35,080 bases of DNA from Rhizobium sp. ASV8 (GTDB lineage Bacteria; Pseudomonadota; Alphaproteobacteria; Rhizobiales; Rhizobiaceae): the NCBI RefSeq assembly GCF_016429255.1, contig NZ_JAELUG010000073.1:1-35080 (forward strand). The letters are read 5' to 3'. This document shows positions 1-7,655 of this stretch, in pieces. The notes under the pieces are model-generated. The model was not told the origin of the DNA. It ran no database searches and was given only the letters and a program-made list of their open reading frames with translations. Made by a program: the position numbers and the translations under genes. Each line of letters starts with the position of its first letter. Position 1 is the stretch's first letter.

Positions 1-563
1 GGCAGCTCGCGATTGCCCTTCTCATCGAAATGGAAGGTGATGTCGCGCTCGCCGGTCTTTTCAGCGCTTACGACATGAGCATAATAGCTTGTGGCCAGCG
101 GATTGAGCTCTTTGGTCTTCTCGAAGCTGAAAATGACGTCCTCCGGCGTCACCGGCTTGCCATCCGCCCATTTCGCCTCGGCGCGCAGCCGGAAGACGGC
201 ACTCGAAACGTCATCGGGATAGGAAACGCCTTCGGCAAGCAAACCGTAGGAAGAATTGGTCTCGTCGTCGGCCTTCTTCAGCAGCGTATCGTAGATCAGC
301 TCCGTGCCACTGGCGGCATTACCCTTGTAGAGCACCGGGTTGACGGTATCGAACGTACCGCTGGCCGACAGCTTCACCTCTCCACCCTTCGGCGCATCGG
401 GATTGACATAGTCGAAATGCTTGAAACCGGGCTGATATTTGAGATCGCCGAGAATGGCCGTGCCGATGCGGAATTGCGGTTCTTCGGCTTTCGAGGATAC
501 CGGCATCGCCAGCAGGCAAATAAGAGAAGCGACCAAGCCTGCTTTCAACCGTGACAATGCCAT
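1..563 (-). CDS. Extracellular solute-binding protein, YejA-like (N-terminal part, runs off left edge)
   Basis: Reading leftward from the ATG at 563 gives 187 residues with no stop before the edge. The protein opens with a Sec signal (MALSRLKAGLVASLICLLAMPVSSKA, cleavage probably after SKA). Mature motifs include FKHFDYVNPDAPKGG, YDTLLKKADDE, YGLLAEGVSYPDD and WADGKPVTPEDVIFSFE. These are typical of family-5 peptide-binding proteins, and the PDAPKGG and YGLLAEG blocks point to the YejA (microcin C/oligopeptide) branch. It would be the periplasmic receptor of an ABC importer whose yejB/E/F-like permease and ATPase genes should lie further left. The family is around 600 residues, so roughly two thirds of the gene is missing. 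The exact ligand cannot be inferred. Confidence 0.75.
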   Translation of the reverse strand, partial: MALSRLKAGLVASLICLLAMPVSSKAEEPQFRIGTAILGDLKYQPGFKHFDYVNPDAPKGGEVKLSASGTFDTVNPVLYKGNAASGTELIYDTLLKKADDETNSSYGLLAEGVSYPDDVSSAVFRLRAEAKWADGKPVTPEDVIFSFEKTKELNPLATSYYAHVVSAEKTGERDITFHFDEKGNREL

Positions 564-652
564 TCATGATCTCCCGATGATTGTATCAGAATCAGCATAA
601 GGCAAATGAGGGCAAAAAGCAGGACGCAATTGCTCATCTCTTCGTCCCTGAA

Positions 653-666
653 CCGCTCGCGAGCGG
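653..666 (-). terminator. Perfect 14-bp palindrome just after the tetR stop
   Basis: CCGCTCGCGAGCGG starts about six bases beyond the TetR stop codon (minus strand). No U-run follows, so intrinsic termination is uncertain. It may only be a GC-rich palindrome. Confidence 0.25.
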
Positions 667-671
667 CGCAC

Positions 672-1298
672 TTAGATTTGTGGCGCAGCGTCCTCCAGGC
701 GGCGGCGCAGCATCAGGCGCAGCTCGCCGATGATCCGTGGGTCTTCGGCAGCATCGGGTTCGCTGGCGACGACGGCCGCGATCCGCAGCAGTTCGAGCAC
801 GATACCCGACATCAGGGCGATATCGTCCGATATCGGCGGCTGCGCCTGCCGCAGCACATTGGCGATCAGCTCCTTCAACTCCGCTCGCGAACGCTGCTTG
901 CGCTCCTTGGGAATATCGCGTCGGCCGGCAAGCGCTGCAAATTCCGGGTATTCTTCCATGAAGACGGCCAGAGCATCGAAAATCGCTTCGCCGCATTCCG
1001 CTGCGGAGAGACCCGAACTTCGCTCCGCCATGCCGCGAAGCCCTGCCTTCAGCCTATCCAGACGATCGATATGCAGAGCTTCGGCCAGCAAAAGCTTGGT
1101 TGGAAAGAACTGATAGAGCGAACCGATCGAGGAATGCGCTTCGGCGGCGATCTCCGTCATGGTCGCGGCATCATAGCCCTTTTGCGCAAAAACCCTGCCG
1201 GCTGCGTCCAGCAAGATGACGACGCGATCATGACCACGCTGCCGCTTCGGAGCCCGACTCTTCAATTCTTCACTTGATTTTTGTGAGGCCATCCTCAT
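672..1298 (-). CDS. TetR/AcrR-family transcriptional repressor
   Basis: A 208-residue protein with the TetR DNA-binding helix-turn-helix near residues 27-75 (ILLDAAGRVFAQKGYDAATM, then TEIAAEAHSSIGSLYQFFPT). The C-terminal half is a helical ligand-binding/dimerisation region with no motif that reveals the inducer. ATGs at 1298 and 1292 are both possible starts, and neither has a strong ribosome site. The gene is divergent from an isochorismatase-type hydrolase 44 bp away. The gap holds two copies of TGAGG-N4-CCTCA, one overlapping this gene's own start. It is therefore probably an autoregulated local repressor of the hydrolase. Family assignment is firm; the target is inferred from the layout. 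Confidence 0.88.
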   Translation of the reverse strand: MRMASQKSSEELKSRAPKRQRGHDRVVILLDAAGRVFAQKGYDAATMTEIAAEAHSSIGSLYQFFPTKLLLAEALHIDRLDRLKAGLRGMAERSSGLSAAECGEAIFDALAVFMEEYPEFAALAGRRDIPKERKQRSRAELKELIANVLRQAQPPISDDIALMSGIVLELLRIAAVVASEPDAAEDPRIIGELRLMLRRRLEDAAPQI

Positions 1299-1322
1299 AT
1301 TTCCATTGTGAGGATATCCTCA
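1284..1322. promoter_or_regulatory. Tandem operator between tetR and the hydrolase gene
   Basis: There are two copies of TGAGG-N4-CCTCA. Copy 1 at 1284-1297 has the centre CCAT. Copy 2 at 1309-1322 is a perfect 14-bp palindrome, TGAGGATATCCTCA. Their start-to-start spacing is 25 bp. Palindromes of this size between a TetR gene and its divergent neighbour are the usual TetR operator arrangement. Binding by this TetR protein is inferred. Confidence 0.65.
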
Positions 1323-1342
1323 TGTTTCTGGAGCCCCTACCG

Positions 1343-1912
1343 ATGTCACTTTACGACCCCAAGACTACCGCTCTCGTTTCCATCGACCTGCAAGGCCTCG
1401 TGCTCAGCCGGCCGCTCGCGCCCTATTCTGCCCAGCAGATCATTGCCAACACCGTCGCCATTGCAAACAAGCTTAAAGCCGATGGCGGCACCACCGTTTT
1501 CGTAACGGTCGGATTCTCTTCGGACTATGCCGATGCTGTCAATCAGCCGACCGACGAAACCTTGGTGCTTCCCCCAGGAGGTTTGCCGGCAGCCGCGCTG
1601 GAAGCCCCCGCCGAGATGGCGGCGCTGACACCTGACGTCGCCATCATCAAGCGTCAATGGAGCGCATTTTATGGCACGGAACTCGATCTGCAGCTTCGCC
1701 GTCGCGGTATCAAAACCCTGATCCTGACCGGCGTCGCCACCAATTTCGGCGTGGAATCGACGGTGCGCGATGCTTATGCCGCAAATTATGGCGTCATCGT
1801 CGCTGAAGATGCGGTCTCGACCTTCTCGCAGGAAATGCAGGATTTTTCTTGTACCAAGGTCATGCCGCGACTGTCGCGCATCCGCAAGACCGCGGAAATT
1901 CTTGCAAATTGA
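1343..1912 (+). CDS. Isochorismatase-type (cysteine-hydrolase fold) hydrolase
   Basis: A 189-residue protein of the isochorismatase-like alpha/beta fold. Visible active-site blocks are SIDLQ (Asp15), IIKRQWSAFYGTELD (Lys103) and LTGVATNFGVESTVRDAY. In the amidase members (nicotinamidase, N-carbamoylsarcosine amidase) a Cys nucleophile lies where this protein has Gly136. EntB-type isochorismatases also lack that Cys, so a Cys-based amidase activity is unlikely. The start at 1343 is preferred because GGAG precedes it by about 10 bases and the protein then begins in the normal place (MSLYDPKTTALVSIDLQ). ATGs at 1322 and further upstream overlap the operator. The gene is probably repressed by the divergent TetR. 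The substrate is unknown. Confidence 0.82.
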   Translation: MSLYDPKTTALVSIDLQGLVLSRPLAPYSAQQIIANTVAIANKLKADGGTTVFVTVGFSSDYADAVNQPTDETLVLPPGGLPAAALEAPAEMAALTPDVAIIKRQWSAFYGTELDLQLRRRGIKTLILTGVATNFGVESTVRDAYAANYGVIVAEDAVSTFSQEMQDFSCTKVMPRLSRIRKTAEILAN

Positions 1913-1942
1913 TCCAGCCAAAAGGCGGTCGAAACCGACAAG

Positions 1943-1963
1943 GGTGGCCGCGTGTCGGCCACC
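1943..1963 (+). terminator. GC-rich hairpin after the hydrolase gene
   Basis: GGTGGCCG-CGTGT-CGGCCACC forms a perfect 8-bp stem about 30 bases after the stop codon. The following bases (TGTGATTGC) are not a clear U-run, so this is a tentative terminator. Confidence 0.4.
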
Positions 1964-2054
1964 TGTGATTGCTGCGGATTAACTTGAACAGGTTTTCAGG
2001 ATAATCTCGCCGCAAATCACTTCGGCCCGCTTCGGCCGCCTTTCAAGGATACGC

Positions 2055-3089
2055 ATGATTTCCCTACTGGCTCGCACCCTTCAAACTATCGGCAACGTCT
2101 CGCTGGCTACCGCAGTCGGCATGGGCCTTCTGGCAAGCGATGTGCTCGCACAGCAGGCGGCTCCCTCGCCCGGCAGTGCCAAGGCGGTTTTCGGAGCCGT
2201 GACTCTGCCGACGCAAGGGCCGTCGCACTCTGTCGGCTTCTACGCCAAGGGATGCCTTGCCGGCGCGGTCGCCCTGCCCGCCGATGGACCGACCTGGCAG
2301 GCCATGCGCCTTTCCCGCAACCGCCGCTGGGGCCGGCCCGAGATGATCGGCCTCATCGAGCGCCTGTCGCGCGACGCGGAGAAGAATGACGGCTGGCCGG
2401 GCCTGCTCGTCGGCGACATCTCACAGCCGCGTGGCGGGCCGATGTTCAACGGCCACGCCTCGCACCAGATCGGTCTCGACGCCGATGTCTGGCTGACGCC
2501 GATGCCTCAACACAGGTTGACGGCCGCAGACCGCGAGAGCCTGCCTTTCACGTCCATGTTGGCCAAGGACAAGTTCCTGACCATCAACGACCGGGTCTGG
2601 ACGCCGGCGCATGCCCGCCTGCTGATGCGCGCGGCAAGCTACCCCGAGGTCGAGCGCATCTTCGTCAATCCGGCTATCAAGAAGAAAATGTGCGATAGTT
2701 GGACCGGCGATCGCAGCAATCTCGGCAAGCTGCGCCCGGAATATGGGCATGACTCGCATTTCCACATCCGCCTCCGCTGCCCTGCCGGCTCCGTCGGCTG
2801 CACCAAGCAAGCCCCGGTCGCCGCCGGGGACGGTTGCGACAAGACGCTGGCATGGTGGCTCGGTCCGGAGCCCTGGGCAAAACCGAAACCGAGCGACAAG
2901 CCGCCGGTAAAGCCCCGTGAGGTTATGGTTTCCGATCTGCCGAAGGCCTGCGAAGCCGTGCTGGCCGCGCCCCCGGTCGCTTCCGTGCGGGCAGCCACCT
3001 ACGGCGTCAAGGGCGGTGGCGCAGCAACCGGAACGGATACATTGTCAAATTCCGGCAATACACCGCCCGGCCAGATCCCGCAGCAATAA
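2055..3089 (+). CDS. mepA: Penicillin-insensitive murein endopeptidase
   Basis: A 344-residue protein of the MepA (peptidase M74) family. These zinc endopeptidases of the periplasm cut the D-Ala-mDAP cross-links of peptidoglycan. An N-terminal signal is followed by an Ala/Pro-rich mature start (VLAQQAAPSPG). Zinc-site motifs are visible as GHASHQIGLDADVWL and, later, YGHDSHFHIRLRCP. The conserved cysteines expected of exported MepA are present (KGCLAG, KKKMCDSW, RLRCPAGSVGC, DGCDKTLAWW). The family core ends near residue 275. The last 65 residues are a low-complexity Pro/Ala/Gly tail, somewhat longer than in enterobacterial MepA. The gene appears to stand alone between the hydrolase and mgsA. 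Confidence 0.93.
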   Translation: MISLLARTLQTIGNVSLATAVGMGLLASDVLAQQAAPSPGSAKAVFGAVTLPTQGPSHSVGFYAKGCLAGAVALPADGPTWQAMRLSRNRRWGRPEMIGLIERLSRDAEKNDGWPGLLVGDISQPRGGPMFNGHASHQIGLDADVWLTPMPQHRLTAADRESLPFTSMLAKDKFLTINDRVWTPAHARLLMRAASYPEVERIFVNPAIKKKMCDSWTGDRSNLGKLRPEYGHDSHFHIRLRCPAGSVGCTKQAPVAAGDGCDKTLAWWLGPEPWAKPKPSDKPPVKPREVMVSDLPKACEAVLAAPPVASVRAATYGVKGGGAATGTDTLSNSGNTPPGQIPQQ

Positions 3090-3187
3090 GGCCGGAAGCA
3101 TCCTTGCGGGGTAGCCTTTCAAAACGCGCGCCCTTGGTATAGAAGGCGAATAAATCGATTGAAAAATAGGTGCGGAGCAAAGACTTT

Positions 3188-3568
3188 ATGGCCGGCAGCA
3201 AATGCATCGCCCTGATCGCGCATGATGAGAAAAAGGACGCGATGGCGGAATTTGCACGGCGCAACCAGGCGGCACTCGCCGACTGGCATATCGTCGCCAC
3301 TGGCACGACCGGAGGCCGCGTGCTCGATGCCTGCCCCGACCTGAAGGTCACGCGCCTGAAAAGCGGGCCGCTTGGCGGCGACCAGCAGATCGGCGCGCTG
3401 ATCGCCACCGGCGAAATCGACATGCTCATCTTCTTCATCGATCCGCTCACCCCGATGCCGCATGACGTCGACGTCAAGGCATTGACGCGGCTTGCCGTTC
3501 TCTACGACATTCCGATGGCGCTCAACGAATCCACCGCCGAGCGGCTGATCAAAACACTAAATCACTAA
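3188..3568 (+). CDS. mgsA: Methylglyoxal synthase
   Basis: A 126-residue protein that converts dihydroxyacetone phosphate to methylglyoxal and phosphate, a bypass that frees phosphate when glycolysis is unbalanced. Family blocks run through the whole length: CIALIAHDEKKDAM, ATGTTGGRVLD (phosphate-binding loop), SGPLGGDQQIGALI with the catalytic Asp, and FFIDPLTPMPHDVDVKAL. The ATG at 3188 follows GGAG by 10 bases. A GTG at 3170 would add six residues that do not look like family sequence. The glucokinase gene follows 35 bp later on the same strand, so both are probably co-transcribed. Confidence 0.95.
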   Translation: MAGSKCIALIAHDEKKDAMAEFARRNQAALADWHIVATGTTGGRVLDACPDLKVTRLKSGPLGGDQQIGALIATGEIDMLIFFIDPLTPMPHDVDVKALTRLAVLYDIPMALNESTAERLIKTLNH

Positions 3569-3603
3569 ATCCGCCTTGCCGGCGGCAGACCACGGACCTG
3601 GCC

Positions 3604-4626
3604 ATGCCCGAGCTCAATCACAGCGACGCCCCCCTGCCTTTTCCCATCCTGATCGGCGATATCGGCGGCACCAACGCCCGCTTCTCGATCCTTGCCGATG
3701 CTGAAGCCGAGCAGGAACATTTTCCCGTCGTGCAGACCGCAAACTTCGAAACGATCGACGACGCGATCAGGCAAACCCTCGAAAAGAGCAAGGTGCAGCC
3801 GCGTTCCGCGATCCTTGCCATGGCCGGTCCGGTGCAGGGCGACGAAATTCCGCTCACCAATTGCGATTGGGTGATCCGTCCGAAGACGATGATCGCCAAT
3901 CTCGGCATCGAAGATGTACTCGTCATCAACGACTTCGAGGCGCAGGCGCTGGCGATTGCTGAGATCGCCGACAACCATCGTGAAACCATCGGCATGGCCT
4001 CTGAAAACAAGACTGCCTCACGCGCCGTGCTCGGCCCGGGCACCGGGCTTGGCGTTGCCGGCCTCGTCCACACCCAGCATCAGTGGATACCGGTTCCGGG
4101 CGAAGGCGGCCACATCGATCTTGGACCGCGCACCGAGCGCGACCTGCAGATCTGGCCGCATCTGGAACCGATCGAGGGCCGCATCTCGGCCGAACAGATC
4201 ATCTGCGGCCGCGGGCTTCAGAACCTCTATCATGCCGTCTGTGCGGCTGATGGCATCGAGCCGAGCCTCAAGGAACCCGCCGACATTACCAATCACGCCC
4301 TTGCCGGCACCAACACGCAGGCCGAGGAAACGCTGACGCTGTTTGCCACCTATCTCGGCCGCGTCGCCGGCGATATCGCCATGATCTTCATGGCGCGCGG
4401 CGGCGTCTATCTTTCCGGCGGCATTCCACAGAAGATCCTGCCGGCGCTGCAGAAGCCGGAGTTCCGCGCCGCCTTCGAAGACAAGGCGCCGCATACAGAG
4501 ATGATGAAGACAATCCCGACCCATGTCGTGACGCATCCGCTCGCAGCGCTGTCGGGACTTGCAAGCTATGCCCGCAAGCCCGCAAGCTTCGGCCTTGCGA
4601 CCGACGGTCGCCGCTGGCGGCGTTGA
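3604..4626 (+). CDS. glk: Glucokinase
   Basis: A 340-residue ROK/Glk-type glucokinase that phosphorylates glucose to glucose 6-phosphate with ATP in the cytoplasm. Motifs in order are ILIGDIGGTNARFSIL (ATP phosphate 1), LAMAGPV, TNCDWVI, VINDFEAQALAI (catalytic Asp), LGPGTGLGVAGL and PVPGEGGHIDLGP (sugar contact), and near the end GGVYLSGGIPQKILPAL (adenosine motif). The length fits bacterial Glk (about 320) plus a short C-terminal tail. It follows mgsA closely, putting entry to hexose metabolism next to the methylglyoxal bypass. Confidence 0.95.
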   Translation: MPELNHSDAPLPFPILIGDIGGTNARFSILADAEAEQEHFPVVQTANFETIDDAIRQTLEKSKVQPRSAILAMAGPVQGDEIPLTNCDWVIRPKTMIANLGIEDVLVINDFEAQALAIAEIADNHRETIGMASENKTASRAVLGPGTGLGVAGLVHTQHQWIPVPGEGGHIDLGPRTERDLQIWPHLEPIEGRISAEQIICGRGLQNLYHAVCAADGIEPSLKEPADITNHALAGTNTQAEETLTLFATYLGRVAGDIAMIFMARGGVYLSGGIPQKILPALQKPEFRAAFEDKAPHTEMMKTIPTHVVTHPLAALSGLASYARKPASFGLATDGRRWRR

Positions 4627-4722
4627 GCCGCCCCGGACGAAAGGCAACGTTGCCTCGGTGGGCTGCCGAACGGTTGGCAAAGCGATCCTGAAGCCGGTTT
4701 GACGGGGCCGATCGCAACAATG

Positions 4723-4759
4723 GGAAAAGGCCCGATGTCTTTCGGATGGGGCCTCTTCC
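4723..4759 (+). other. Imperfect hairpin between glk and the exporter leader ORF
   Basis: GGAAAAGGCCC (4723-4733) pairs with GGGCCTCTTCC (4749-4759), 10 of 11 positions, with a 15-base loop. It could end the glk transcript or be a leader structure for the exporter gene. No U-run follows. Confidence 0.35.
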
Positions 4760-4784
4760 ACCTATAATGACTGGAGCTCAAGAC

Positions 4785-4904
4785 ATGGCTCTTAACCAGC
4801 GCGGCAAGCCATCCCTAGCCAAAGCCGCCCTAAGTCTTTATAGAGCCGCGAAAGCATGTGCCATGTGCGGCTCGCTTGGTTTGAGACAGGACGCCGATTT
4901 TTGA
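4785..4904 (+). CDS. Possible 39-aa leader/small protein coupled to the ABC exporter
   Basis: The ATG at 4785 has a near-ideal ribosome site (GGAG at 4773-4776, 8-base spacer). It opens a 39-codon frame, MALNQRGKPSLAKAALSLYR followed by AAKACAMCGSLGLRQDADF. Its TGA stop (4902-4904) overlaps the TTG at 4901 that is the most likely start of the exporter, in the same way as ATGA overlaps inside real operons. The peptide is basic at its N-terminus and holds a CxxC pair (CAMC). I recognise no family. It may be a leader peptide, a small protein, or a chance ORF; the ribosome site and coupling are what support it. Confidence 0.4.
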   Translation: MALNQRGKPSLAKAALSLYRAAKACAMCGSLGLRQDADF

Positions 4905-6694
4905 AATCGCCCGATACCCAAAAAAACAACGTCGACAGTGAAGCCATCTCAGGCATGCTGAAGCGGATTATCGCCGAGAACGGCCGCGATCATATCTGGG
5001 GCTACGCCGTCGCGATCACCTGCCTGATCCTCGTCGCGCTCTCGACGGCCTATATCGCCTACATCATGAAGTGGGTTATCGATAAGGCCTTCGTCGATCG
5101 AAATCTCGTCGATGCCTGGCTGATTTGCGGCAGCATCTTCGTCGTTTTCGTGGCACGCGGTTTCGCCGGTTATTTTCAGTCGGTCATCCTTTCCAAGATC
5201 GGCAACAATATCATCGCCCGCTATCAGCGGCGGCTCTATAATCACCTGATGACGCTGTCGGTCGGCTTCTTCAGCGAGGCCCGTTCCGCGCAGCTGGCCG
5301 CCCAGATCAGCCAGAACGTTTCCGGTATCCGCGATGTCATGAACCTGACGATCACATCTACGGCGCGCGACCTGCTGACCTTCGTGTCGCTGGTCGGCGT
5401 GATGATCTTCCAGGATCCGGTGCTGAGCATCGCCTTCGTTGTCATCGCGCCACCGCTGTTCCTCGCGCTTCGCTACATTTCCAAGCGGTTGCGCTCCGCG
5501 ACCCGTGAAGCGGTCGTATTGAACAGCCATGTGCTCGGCGCGATGCAGGAGACGATCCAGGGCATTTCCATCGTGAAGGCCTTCACGATGGAAAACGAGC
5601 TGGAAAGCAAGATCAACAAGCTCATCACCGCGGCCGAACACCGGCAGAACCGCATCGCACGCCTCTCGGAGCGCAACGGTCCGCTGATGGAAAGCGTGGC
5701 CGGCTTCGTGATCGCCAGCCTCTTTGCCTATGCCGCCTATCGATCGATCTATGACAGCGTGTCGCCGGGTGTCTTCTTCTCCTTCGCCACCTCGCTGCTG
5801 CTCGCCTATGATCCGGCGCGCCGTCTCGCCAAGCTGCAGGTGCAGCTGGAGCGTGCCGTCGTCAACGCACGGATGATCTATGAGCTGCTCGACATGGAGC
5901 CACGCCAGCGCGATCTGCCCGACGCCAAGCCGCTTGTCGTCACGCAGGCTCGCATCGAATTCCGCGGCGTCGGCTTCGCCTACGGCAACGACGCCGTTCT
6001 GGACGATGTGAGCTTCGTTGCCGAAGGTGGCCAGACGACCGCGCTCGTCGGTCCTTCCGGCGCCGGCAAGTCGACCGTGATCAACCTCATTCCGCGCTTC
6101 CACGACCCAAAAGAAGGCAGCATCTTCATCGACGGTCAGGACATTCGCCACATCACCAAGCAGTCGCTGCGCCAGCATCTCGCCTATGTCTCGCAGCAGC
6201 CGTACCTTTTCGAAGGCTCGATCCGCGACAATATTCGCTATGGCCGCCCGGACGCGACGAATGCCGAAATCGAAGAAGCTGCAAGGCACGCCTATGCCCA
6301 TGACTTCATCATGGCGCAGCCACAGGGCTACGACACGCCGGTCGGCGAAAACGGCGTGACGCTTTCCGGCGGTCAGCGGCAGCGCCTGTCGATCGCCCGC
6401 GCCCTCGTACGCAATGCGCCCATCCTGCTGCTCGACGAAGCGACCTCGGCGCTCGATACGGAATCGGAAGCAGCCGTGCAGAAGGCGCTGGACGAAGCCA
6501 TGAGCGGCCGCACGGTCGTCGTGATCGCCCACCGCCTGTCGACGGTCGTCCGGGCCGAGAAGATTGTCGTCATGCAGAACGGCCGCGTGGTCGAAGAGGG
6601 CAACCACGAGACGCTTGCAGAGGCCGACAATGGCCTTTACGCTCGTCTCAACAACCTTCAGCGGCCGGTCGCTTCCGGCAACTCCCGCAAATAG
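4901..6694 (+). CDS. ABC half-exporter: fused membrane and ATPase domains (MsbA/NdvA class)
   Basis: About 597 residues. The first 320 or so form a six-helix ABC exporter membrane domain (helices visible at VAITCLILVALSTAYIAYIM, WLICGSIFVVFVARGFAGY, LLTFVSLVGVMIF and IAFVVIAPPLFLAL). The nucleotide-binding domain carries Walker A GPSGAGKST near residue 383, signature LSGGQRQRLSIARAL near 487, Walker B ILLLDEATSALD and the switch His in IAHRLS. It would work as a homodimer in the inner membrane exporting a lipid, glycan or peptide. The substrate is unknown, and neither glk nor dapB reveals it. I chose TTG 4901 because of its TTGA overlap with the upstream small ORF. ATG 4856 (612 aa) and ATG 4955 are alternatives. 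Confidence 0.85.
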   Translation: MKSPDTQKNNVDSEAISGMLKRIIAENGRDHIWGYAVAITCLILVALSTAYIAYIMKWVIDKAFVDRNLVDAWLICGSIFVVFVARGFAGYFQSVILSKIGNNIIARYQRRLYNHLMTLSVGFFSEARSAQLAAQISQNVSGIRDVMNLTITSTARDLLTFVSLVGVMIFQDPVLSIAFVVIAPPLFLALRYISKRLRSATREAVVLNSHVLGAMQETIQGISIVKAFTMENELESKINKLITAAEHRQNRIARLSERNGPLMESVAGFVIASLFAYAAYRSIYDSVSPGVFFSFATSLLLAYDPARRLAKLQVQLERAVVNARMIYELLDMEPRQRDLPDAKPLVVTQARIEFRGVGFAYGNDAVLDDVSFVAEGGQTTALVGPSGAGKSTVINLIPRFHDPKEGSIFIDGQDIRHITKQSLRQHLAYVSQQPYLFEGSIRDNIRYGRPDATNAEIEEAARHAYAHDFIMAQPQGYDTPVGENGVTLSGGQRQRLSIARALVRNAPILLLDEATSALDTESEAAVQKALDEAMSGRTVVVIAHRLSTVVRAEKIVVMQNGRVVEEGNHETLAEADNGLYARLNNLQRPVASGNSRK

Positions 6695-6708
6695 ACGATA
6701 GAGACGAT

Positions 6709-7533
6709 ATGAGCGACGATGCGATGAAGCTGGTGGTGGTTGGCGCGGCGGGCCGCATGGGACAGGCTCTGATCCGGCTCATCCACGCCACTGATGGCGT
6801 AACCCTGCATGCTGCAGTCGCGCGTCCCGGCTCCGCCTTCATCGGCAAGGATGCCGGCGAAATCGCCGGGCTCGGCCCGATCGGCATTTCCGTGACCGAC
6901 GATCCGCTCGCCGCGTTTCTCCATGCGGAAGGCGTCATCGATTTCACGACGCCGGCAACCAGCGTCACCTTTGCCGGCCTCGCCGCGCAGGCGCGCATCG
7001 TCCACATCATCGGCACGACCGGATGCTCGGACGAGGACGAAGCCAAGTTCAAGGCAGCCGCGCGCCATGCCCGCATCGTCAAGTCAGGCAATATGGGCCT
7101 CGGCATCAATCTTTTGAGCGTGCTCGTCGAGCAGGCGGCCCGTGCGCTGCCATCAAACGACTGGGATATCGAAGTGCTGGAGATGCATCATCGCCATAAG
7201 GTCGATGCACCCTCGGGTACGGCATTGCTGCTCGGCCAGGCTGCGGCCAAGGGCCGTGGCATCGATCTCAATGACAATTCCGTACGGGTCCGCGATGGCC
7301 ATACCGGCCCGCGCCCGGCCGGCACGATCGGCTTTGCGACCCTGCGTGGCGGCGGCGTGGTCGGCGATCACTCGGTGATCTTCGCCAGCGAGAGCGAGCG
7401 GCTGACATTGTCGCACAATGCCGGCGACCGGTCGCTGTTTGCGCGCGGCGCGCTACAGGCCGCACTCTGGGCGCGCGACAAGAAACCCGGCTTCTATTCC
7501 ATGCTCGACGTTCTCGGGCTCGCGACACATTGA
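6709..7533 (+). CDS. dapB: 4-hydroxy-tetrahydrodipicolinate reductase
   Basis: A 274-residue protein that catalyses the NAD(P)H-dependent reduction step of the diaminopimelate/lysine pathway. The N-terminal Rossmann motif is VVVGAAGRMGQALIRLI. Substrate and catalytic motifs are FTTPATS, IIGTTG, SGNMGLGIN, EMHHRHKVDAPSGTALLLG (catalytic His pair and Lys) and LRGGGVVGDHSVIFA. The length matches the family. It starts 14 bp after the exporter stop, so it may share its transcript. Confidence 0.96.
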   Translation: MSDDAMKLVVVGAAGRMGQALIRLIHATDGVTLHAAVARPGSAFIGKDAGEIAGLGPIGISVTDDPLAAFLHAEGVIDFTTPATSVTFAGLAAQARIVHIIGTTGCSDEDEAKFKAAARHARIVKSGNMGLGINLLSVLVEQAARALPSNDWDIEVLEMHHRHKVDAPSGTALLLGQAAAKGRGIDLNDNSVRVRDGHTGPRPAGTIGFATLRGGGVVGDHSVIFASESERLTLSHNAGDRSLFARGALQAALWARDKKPGFYSMLDVLGLATH

Positions 7534-7592
7534 TCCGATCCAGGTGCGGGTCGGCACGAAACTGCCGATCCGCTCCAGCCTTTTATTGTCTC

Positions 7593-7636
7593 GCAATTCC
7601 AAACGGAAAACCGCTACGCACTTTTCCTGGAATTGC
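7593..7636. repeat. 44-bp rhizobial palindromic repeat, copy 1 (upstream of gpmA)
   Basis: Terminal inverted repeats GCAATTCC and GGAATTGC enclose an inner pair, CGGAAAA and CTTTTCC. A second 44-bp copy at 20500-20543 matches at 39 of 44 positions. The element ends 19 bases before the gpmA ATG and just upstream of its ribosome site, so it would be transcribed in the 5' leader. It resembles the short dispersed palindromic elements common in rhizobial genomes. Confidence 0.75.
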
Positions 7637-7655
7637 TCTATCAAGGAGAAATATT

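Noticed and set aside
4763..4768. Exact TATAAT as a -10 element before the exporter
   Set aside because: No recognisable -35 at 16-18 bp upstream, and the start point it implies would remove part of the small ORF's ribosome site. Kept only as a note.
4949..6607. 552-codon open frame antisense to the ABC exporter
   Set aside because: High-GC shadow: the sense strand has all ABC motifs in order, and the antisense product is a low-complexity Asp/His/Arg-rich sequence with no recognisable domain.
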